From: Chitinibacter tainanensis DSM 15459
Lineage (GTDB): Bacteria > Pseudomonadota > Gammaproteobacteria > Burkholderiales > Chitinibacteraceae
DNA: 64,000 nt
Direction: 5' to 3'
NCBI RefSeq assembly: GCF_000429785.1
Contig: NZ_AUCN01000017.1
Location: 186,001 to 250,000 of the forward strand
Position numbers and translations under genes: made by a program. Positions 58,679 to 64,000 of the stretch are shown piece after piece. The notes below the pieces were generated by a model. It was not told where the DNA came from and searched no databases. It was given only the letters and a program-made list of their open reading frames with translations. The number at the start of each line of letters is the position of its first letter. Within the stretch, counting starts at the first letter, position 1.

Positions 58679-60124
58679 TTAGCCCTTATCCGCTTTGCCG
58701 GCCGCTTGCGCGAGCTTGGCTAGCTGGCAATCCAGCCACCACGGCGCCTCTTCGCGGTCTTCCATCGCTTCTTTGCGGCGGATGGCGTTGCGCACCAGCT
58801 GGCTGCCCACCCAGCGAAACGGCTCGGGTGGAAAATAGCCGCGCGGGCCGTGCGTTAGGCCGCTGCGCGTCCAGGCGTTATCCAGTCCCAGCACCAAGCT
58901 ACTGAGAATCTGCCCGCCCAGATAGCTTGGCCCCACGCCATTGCCCGAATAGCCAAAGCCGTAAAAGACGTTATCCGTACCGCTGAGCCGGCCAAAAAAT
59001 GGAAAACCGGTCACCGAGCGATCGGAAGCGCCATTCCAGCTGGCGGCAATCGGCACGCTGGCCAGCGCCGGGAAAAACCGCCGTAGGGACTGTTGCAGCT
59101 GTGGCAGATAGCGGCTGGGTTGATCAAACTCGGCCAGCATGCGTCCGCCAAAGGCAAAGGTGTTGCCGCCTTTACCCAGCATCAGCCGGCCATCGGGCGT
59201 GCTGCGCCAGTAGTGCACGAAAATGCGCGAATCGCACACCGCCGCGCCATGTTGCAAACCCAGCTCCGCCAGCGTGGCCGGCACCGGCTCGGTGATCAGC
59301 ATATCGGACGACACCACGGCAATCGTGCCGGCAAACTCGCGAAATTGCCGCCCCATCCAAGCATTGGTGGCCAGCACCACCTGCCGCGCTTGTAGCTGGC
59401 CGGTGGGGGTGCTGAGCTGAGCCGGCTGGCCGCGCGGGCTATCCAGCGCGGTCATCGGGCTGTGCTCATAAATCGTCACCCCCAGCTCACGGGCCACGCG
59501 CGCGAGCCCCAATACCAAGAGGCCCGGGTGCACGCTGCCCGCCGCCGGGCTATACACGCCTTCGAGCATGGCGGTGGAGCCCGCCAGCGCTTGCACTTGC
59601 TCGATCGGCAACGTGCGCCAGCTGCTTGCTTCCTTGGCCGCCAGCGCGGCCATTACCCCTTGCATGCTGCCGCGCTGGCTGAGATTGGTGGCGGTATACA
59701 GTGCCCCATCGACTCGCACTTCGGCGTCAATGGCGTAGCGGCGGCAAAAATCGCGGATGGCGTACACCGCGTCTTCCGACGCGCGCACCAGCCGCAGTGC
59801 TTCGCTTTCGACAAACAGCCGCCGCAAGGTCAGGTATTTGGCCGACCAGGTTAAGAGGCAGCCGCCATTGCGCCCGGAGGCACCAGCGCCGATCCGGTCT
59901 TGCTCGATCAATGCCACCCGCAGCTGCGGCTGCGCTTGCTTGAGCATGATGGCGGTCCACAAGCCGGTGTAGCCGCCCCCCACGATGGCCACATCGCAGC
60001 TTTGCTCCCCTTGCAGCACTTGTGGTGGTGGCGGTGCTGCCCGGCGGTAGGCATCGGCAAACCACCACGGGCGAAACGCGCTGGGTGCATCACTGGGCTG
60101 TGTGCGGAGGTCGGCGGCGTTCAT
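58679..60124 (-). CDS. FAD-dependent oxidoreductase of aminophosphonate operons
   Basis: This 481-aa DadA/glycine-oxidase-like enzyme has the FAD loop [52 protein letters not shown] and the C-terminal [20 protein letters not shown]. Members in phnWX clusters are annotated as putative aminophosphonate oxidoreductases and may release phosphonoacetaldehyde from AEP or N-methyl AEP, feeding the PhnX enzyme encoded directly upstream (4-bp overlap). No signal peptide. The substrate is inferred from context. Confidence 0.88.
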   Translation of the reverse strand: MNAADLRTQPSDAPSAFRPWWFADAYRRAAPPPPQVLQGEQSCDVAIVGGGYTGLWTAIMLKQAQPQLRVALIEQDRIGAGASGRNGGCLLTWSAKYLTLRRLFVESEALRLVRASEDAVYAIRDFCRRYAIDAEVRVDGALYTATNLSQRGSMQGVMAALAAKEASSWRTLPIEQVQALAGSTAMLEGVYSPAAGSVHPGLLVLGLARVARELGVTIYEHSPMTALDSPRGQPAQLSTPTGQLQARQVVLATNAWMGRQFREFAGTIAVVSSDMLITEPVPATLAELGLQHGAAVCDSRIFVHYWRSTPDGRLMLGKGGNTFAFGGRMLAEFDQPSRYLPQLQQSLRRFFPALASVPIAASWNGASDRSVTGFPFFGRLSGTDNVFYGFGYSGNGVGPSYLGGQILSSLVLGLDNAWTRSGLTHGPRGYFPPEPFRWVGSQLVRNAIRRKEAMEDREEAPWWLDCQLAKLAQAAGKADKG

Positions 60125-60966
60125 GCTGGGCTCTCGCCGCGGGCCAGGCGCTGATTGATCGCCGCAATCACCGCCGGCAATTCGGCCACGGTATCAATCA
60201 CATAATGCGCGCCGGCTTGGGCGAGTTTTTCGGCCGCGCGCTGGCGGCGTTGTTGTTGCTCGCTGGCGCTTAAGGCCAGCCATTCGCTTTGGCTTAAGCC
60301 CACTTCATTGCCCGATACCGCCAGACCCACGGTCCACATCCCGGCATTCAGCCCTTCGGCGATGCCCACGGCGGTGTCGTCGACTTTCACGCAGGCGGCA
60401 ACATGCTTGATGCCCAGCTCAATCACATTGGCCAGCGCCATCCATGGCCCCGGGCGCGCGCCGGCGGCCAGATCATCGGCGGCAATCACGCAATCGGGTG
60501 CAATGCCCAGCTCCGCGGCCAGCGGTAGCAGCGCATTCATCACGGCGCGCGGATAACCGGTGCAGCTGCCGATTTTCAGCCCTTGCGCCCGCAGCGTGGC
60601 GAGGGTCTCGAGCGCACCCGCAATCGGTTGCGAATACGCCCCGACGCGGGCGATCTGGAGAGGCATAAAAATCTCGTAGATCTGATCGACATCAGCGTCG
60701 GTCATCGGCGCACCAAATTTGGCCTGCCAGCGGCGGGCAACGTCGGGGAGCTGGCCCAAGGTCTGAATATGATCCCATTTGGCCATGCCCATCGGCACCC
60801 GGGCTTCGGCCAGCGACACTGGCAGGCCGATCTCGGCGAAGGCATCGACCAGCACTTGGGTGGGGGCAAACGAGCCGAAATCGACAATGGTGCCGGCCCA
60901 GTCAAAAATCACGGCTTCCAGCGGGCCGCAGTAGCGACGTTGATAGGTGTAAGTGTGTGCAGTCAT
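60121..60966 (-). CDS. phnX: Phosphonoacetaldehyde hydrolase (phosphonatase)
   Basis: This 281-aa HAD enzyme cleaves the C-P bond of phosphonoacetaldehyde to acetaldehyde and phosphate. Motif I is [13 protein letters not shown] with the nucleophile Asp, the Schiff-base Lys lies in [10 protein letters not shown], motif II is [10 protein letters not shown], and RPGPWMAL and [10 protein letters not shown] complete the site. It is placed between phnW and the oxidoreductase, both of which would supply its substrate. Ten bases separate it from phnW. Confidence 0.96.
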   Translation of the reverse strand: MTAHTYTYQRRYCGPLEAVIFDWAGTIVDFGSFAPTQVLVDAFAEIGLPVSLAEARVPMGMAKWDHIQTLGQLPDVARRWQAKFGAPMTDADVDQIYEIFMPLQIARVGAYSQPIAGALETLATLRAQGLKIGSCTGYPRAVMNALLPLAAELGIAPDCVIAADDLAAGARPGPWMALANVIELGIKHVAACVKVDDTAVGIAEGLNAGMWTVGLAVSGNEVGLSQSEWLALSASEQQQRRQRAAEKLAQAGAHYVIDTVAELPAVIAAINQRLARGESPA

Positions 60967-60975
60967 GATGGGTCC

Positions 60976-62127
60976 TTAAGCAAAAATGGCAGTCGTGGCG
61001 TGGTGGTGCTCAGCGGCGGTCGGGAGCGGCGTGAGCCAGCCCAGCTCGGCCAGCGCCCCGCGGATGGCTTCGGCGGCTTGGCGAATTTCCACTTCATCAA
61101 TCGCGCCAATGCAGCCCACGCGGAAAGTCTCAACAGTGGTCAGCTTGCCCGGATACAGCACAAAACCGCGCGAGCGCACCGCCTGATACAGGCGGCTAAA
61201 GTCGTAGTCTGGGTGCGCTGGCGCGTGGAAAGTGAGAATGATCGGCGCTTGCCATTCGTGCGGTAAAAAGAGCTGCAAACCTGCCGCGCCCAGCAGGCTA
61301 ATCAAGAGCTCGGCATTGCGGGTATAGCGCGCTAAGCGAGCTAATCTGCCGCCTTCAACCAGATACTGGTCGATGGCAGCGCGCAAAGCCGCCACCACAT
61401 GGGTGGGCGGAGTAAAGCGCCATTGGCCGGTTTGCTGCAGATATTGATATTGGTCGGCCAGATCGAGCGCCAGCGAGCGGCTTTGGCCGGCGCTGGCGGT
61501 GAGGGCTGCTTGCTCCACCAGCACAAAGCCCATCCCAGGCACGCCTTCCAGGCATTTGCCTGATGCAGCAATCACTGCTTGAACTGGCGTGGTGCGTAAA
61601 TCCAATTCCAGCGCGCCAAATGAAGACATCGCATCCACCAGCAGCGCGCGACCCGCGCTGCCTACGACCTGGGCGATGGCCTCCAGCGGGTTCAAAAGGC
61701 CAGTGGCGGTTTCGCAGTGAATGACCCCCACGTGGCTAATGCTCGGGTCAGCCGCCAGCGCGGCGGCCACGGCGGCGGCATCGACTGGTGTGCCATCCGG
61801 CCAGGCAAGGGTTTGGTGCGTGAGACCAAGACGCTCGGCGATTTTGGCCATGCGCAGACCATAGGCGCCATTGGCCAGCACCAAAAGCTTGCCACTGCGT
61901 GGCACCAGTGTGCCCAGCGCGGCTTCCACGGCAAAAGTGCCCGAGCCTTGCAGCGGCACGCACACATGGCTGGCTTCGCCGTGGGCAATGGCCACCAGAT
62001 CACGGCATACGCTGGCGGTGAGCGCATTAAAGGCGCTATCCCACGAGCCCCAGTCGCTGAGCATGGCCAATTTGGTGGCCGGGCTGGTGGTGAGTGGGCC
62101 GGGGGTCAGTAAGATCGGTTCACGCAT
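60976..62127 (-). CDS. phnW: 2-aminoethylphosphonate-pyruvate transaminase
   Basis: This 383-aa PLP enzyme converts AEP and pyruvate to phosphonoacetaldehyde and alanine. It begins with [20 protein letters not shown] and shows [45 protein letters not shown] and the PLP-binding Lys in [17 protein letters not shown]. First gene of a phnW-phnX-oxidoreductase transcript: a terminator lies between it and the upstream HD gene, and a GTCTAGAC palindrome sits 26 bp before its ATG. GGGAG is the ribosome binding site. Confidence 0.97.
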   Translation of the reverse strand: MREPILLTPGPLTTSPATKLAMLSDWGSWDSAFNALTASVCRDLVAIAHGEASHVCVPLQGSGTFAVEAALGTLVPRSGKLLVLANGAYGLRMAKIAERLGLTHQTLAWPDGTPVDAAAVAAALAADPSISHVGVIHCETATGLLNPLEAIAQVVGSAGRALLVDAMSSFGALELDLRTTPVQAVIAASGKCLEGVPGMGFVLVEQAALTASAGQSRSLALDLADQYQYLQQTGQWRFTPPTHVVAALRAAIDQYLVEGGRLARLARYTRNAELLISLLGAAGLQLFLPHEWQAPIILTFHAPAHPDYDFSRLYQAVRSRGFVLYPGKLTTVETFRVGCIGAIDEVEIRQAAEAIRGALAELGWLTPLPTAAEHHHATTAIFA

Positions 62128-62150
62128 GGGTTTTCTCCCGCAATAAATTA

Positions 62151-62161
62151 AGGTCTAGACA
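62151..62161. promoter_or_regulatory. Candidate PhnF operator before phnW
   Basis: AGGTCTAGACA contains GTCTAGAC (62153-62160), fitting the HutC-subfamily pattern GT-N-TA-N-AC. It is 26 bp upstream of the phnW ATG, near where a promoter must lie after the terminator at 62177. Confidence 0.5.
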
Positions 62162-62176
62162 AGTGTTGAGATTCAG

Positions 62177-62196
62177 AAAAAGGCGGCTAAGCCGCC
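62177..62196 (-). terminator. Terminator between the PhnZ-like gene and phnW
   Basis: On the minus strand GGCGGC-tta-GCCGCC is followed by TTTTTCT, 26 bp after the HD gene stop. Confidence 0.8.
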
Positions 62197-62221
62197 CACT
62201 GCGCTGTGCGCCAGTAATCAT

Positions 62222-62839
62222 TTACACCGCCACCGCACTGTGTGTGCCCGCGCCCGTGTTTGGGGCGGGGCTCGGGGTGGGTGTAATCAACTGCTGTGCC
62301 AGCGCCAGGTAATGGCTGAGCGGTGGCGTTGCCAGCTGCGGTACTTTGGCCAGCTCGTCGTAGCGGCGCAGTGCCAGCGCTTCGCTGGCATAGGCGCGCT
62401 GGCGAAATTGCGCCACTTCTTCGGGCTGCATCGGCCCACCTTGCAGCGCCAGCGAGCAGCGCGAAGCCGGCGAGAGTTGCGCCAGATAGCCCGCATCAGT
62501 GGCACATAAATACCGCTTGGCGGCCACATGCAGGGCAATCGGCTGATACACGGCGGGGCCAAACAGGCCATGCAATGCGCTGGCGCCGATGGCTTCATGC
62601 CGATCATCAATGCCGTTGGCCAGATCATCATCCTGCTGGCCGGTGAGCAAATGCCCCACATCGTGCAGCAGTGCGGCGATGATCAGCGCCACAGGCGCGC
62701 CATCTTGCTCGGCGGCATAGGCGGCTTGCAGGCCGTGTTCCAGCTGGCTGATGGCCTCACCGCCGTAGAGCGATGTCCCCGCGCTGTGGTAGAGCGTGCT
62801 TAGGGTGTGCAGGTTGGTGATGCGTTCGGTGCTCATCAT
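62222..62839 (-). CDS. PhnZ-like HD-domain protein
   Basis: This 205-aa HD protein resembles PhnZ, the mixed-valence di-iron oxygenase that cleaves 1-hydroxy-2-aminoethylphosphonate to glycine and phosphate. It has YGGEAISQLEHGLQAAYAAE, IAALLHDVGHLL, HVAAKRYLCATDAGYLAQLS, LALQGGPMQPEEVAQFR and RRYDELAK. The His, His-Asp and late Asp metal ligands and the Tyr-x2-Glu loop are all present. No hydroxylase (PhnY) partner is in the window, so the source of its substrate is unclear. A Pro/Thr tail ends the protein. Confidence 0.88.
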   Translation of the reverse strand: MMSTERITNLHTLSTLYHSAGTSLYGGEAISQLEHGLQAAYAAEQDGAPVALIIAALLHDVGHLLTGQQDDDLANGIDDRHEAIGASALHGLFGPAVYQPIALHVAAKRYLCATDAGYLAQLSPASRCSLALQGGPMQPEEVAQFRQRAYASEALALRRYDELAKVPQLATPPLSHYLALAQQLITPTPSPAPNTGAGTHSAVAV

Positions 62840-62908
62840 AAGTGTGCTAATTAGTATTCAGTGGGGGGTATATGCCACTAGCCTATTTTTGATCAGCGTA
62901 GTGGCGCT

Positions 62909-62924
62909 ATACCGGTGTGGGTAT
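62909..62924. promoter_or_regulatory. ATACC-N6-GGTAT inverted motif, copy 5
   Basis: Exact dyad between the permease stop and the PhnZ-like gene, 70 bp upstream of that ATG. Beside it, GCCACTA (62874) and TAGTGGC (62899) form another inverted repeat. Confidence 0.5.
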
Positions 62925-64000
62925 CACTCGCTACGGGCCCGCCAGCGCTGGGTGCGGCGCAGTAAAATGGTTTGCAAAATGGCAAACAGCCCACAAGCCA
63001 GCGCTGAGCTCGCCACAATCAGCGTGGCCATCGCGGCGGCCGCGGCGGTATCGCCGGCGTCGTCCATATTTAGCACCGCCACCGAGGCCAGCGTGGTTTC
63101 CGGGCTGTAGATGAAAATCACCGCCGACACCGTGGTCATGGTTGCGACAAAGAAATAGCGGGCGACTTCCAGCATGGCCGGCAGACACACCGGCAAGGTC
63201 ACTCGCCACGCGGTTTGCCAGTAGGGCACTTTCAGCGAAGCGGCCACGGCTTCAAATTCGCGATCGAGCTGGCGCAAAGCGGTAACGGCGGTCAGGTGGG
63301 CGGTGGTATAAAAATGCGCCACCGAGCACAGCACCAGAATCGCCATCGTGCCGTACAGACCATGCAGTGGATTGCCCGGCTGATTAAAAAACAGCACATA
63401 GCCCAAGCCCAAGACCAGGCCCGGCACGGCCATGGGCAGCATGGCCAATAAATGCAGCGGCCGTTGCAGGCGGCGCGCGCCATCGACTTTTTCGGTCAGC
63501 CACGCGCCGATAAACACCAAGACCGTGCCCAAGAGCGCCGTCCAGCCGGCCATGCGTAGGCTATTGCCAAAGGCCTCGGTGCCGCCGCCATCGACATTGC
63601 TGAAATCAAAATGATCGAGTGTGAGGCTGAGGTTATACGGCCACAGCTTGATCAGCGCCGCGGCCACGGCCGTGCCCAACAGCAGCAGCAAACTGCCGGC
63701 TACAACGGTACAAAACAGCAGGGCCAAACCATCGCGCACGGGTTGCGCACGCACTTGCAGCGGCTGGGCGCGGGCCGTGAGCAGCGCTTGCTGGCGGCGC
63801 TGGGCCAGATGATCGACGGCAAAGGAGATCAGCGCCGGAATCAGCAGCAGCAGGCCAATCACCGCGCCGCGCGGGAAGTTTTGCTGGCCAATCACCGCTT
63901 GTAGGCTTCGAGCGCCAGCACACTGTATTGCCCGCCAATCACTTTGGGCACACCAAAATCGGTGATTACCAGTGTAAACACCACCATGGTGGCCGAGATC
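62924..64000 (-). pseudogene. 2-aminoethylphosphonate ABC permease, frameshifted and partial
   Basis: The main frame (start-less, from about 63895 down) encodes 323 aa with six membrane segments and the inner-membrane permease pattern (FGNSLRMAGWTALLGTVLVF, EFEAVAASLKVPYWQTAWRV). This is the C-terminal half of the fused AEP permease type. Upstream to the edge, a different frame reads [20 protein letters not shown] and LALEAYK, then hits a stop. The two halves join if one base is added at about 63898 (AAG-GCG-GTG). So it is either a broken gene or a sequencing error. The permease would import AEP for PhnW. Confidence 0.82.

Noticed and set aside
60583-61266. 227-codon open frame antisense to phnX/phnW
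   Set aside because: Spans two intact enzymes with conserved active sites; shadow frame.

Overview
The window looks like a chromosomal segment of a chitin-degrading betaproteobacterium of the Neisseriales/Chitinibacteraceae type (inference). The grounds are betaproteobacterial housekeeping genes, an exosortase-B type exopolysaccharide operon with PEP-CTERM proteins, a type II secretion operon beside a GH18 chitinase with CBM5/12 modules, and the rpsU-yqeY-dnaG-rpoD block with tsaD divergent. Coding density is high and most genes lie in tightly overlapping operons.

Layout: (1) 1-5.2 kb: a partial PhzF-like gene, PEP carboxylase, a small exported protein and murB. (2) 5.3-22.4 kb, plus strand: a long exopolysaccharide operon. 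It holds epsL-like outer-membrane protein, a small PEP-CTERM protein, polyprenyl glycosylphosphotransferase, EpsD/E/F/G-like export proteins, exosortase B, EpsI, a polymerase/ligase, a flippase, several glycosyltransferases, an Alg14/Alg13-like pair and UDP-glucose dehydrogenase. A decayed acyltransferase sits in the middle. (3) 22.4-25.3 kb, minus strand: a three-gene unit converging on the operon. It encodes a chitin-binding protein with an M60-like accessory domain, a polysaccharide-lyase-like/deacetylase-like fusion and an acyltransferase. (4) 25.5-34.5 kb, minus: a type II secretion operon whose inner-membrane platform is PilM/N/O/P-like, with four pseudopilin-type genes. (5) 34.8-36.9 kb: the chitinase, a plausible substrate of that system. 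(6) 37.4-46.9 kb: sodB, a CobD/CbiB-like gene, an FAH-family hydrolase, a second PEP-CTERM protein, tsaD, rpsU, yqeY-like, GNAT, dnaG and rpoD, then a CAU-anticodon tRNA. (7) 47.2-54.4 kb: a lipoprotein, an ammonium transporter with a sigma-54 promoter, ppa, a Pat-type acyl-CoA synthetase/acetyltransferase, a DUF4332-like protein and an MscS-like channel. (8) 54.5-64 kb: a 2-aminoethylphosphonate utilisation region. It has a PhnF-type regulator, a periplasmic binding protein paired with a diguanylate cyclase, tag, an FAD oxidoreductase, phnX, phnW, a PhnZ-like HD protein and an AEP-type ABC permease that is frameshifted and runs off the right edge.

How it fits together: polymer assembly and surface anchoring (eps/xrtB plus PEP-CTERM proteins), polymer turnover (the lyase/deacetylase unit) and chitinase secretion describe a biofilm-forming chitin coloniser. 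The phosphonate region links C-P bond catabolism to a c-di-GMP enzyme. Its gaps carry a recurring inverted motif, ATACC-N6-GGTAT, that looks like the operator of an unidentified local regulator. This motif, the binding-protein/diguanylate-cyclase pair and the M60-like/lyase-deacetylase unit are the most promising leads for something undescribed. All family calls come from reading the translated sequence, not from database searches.
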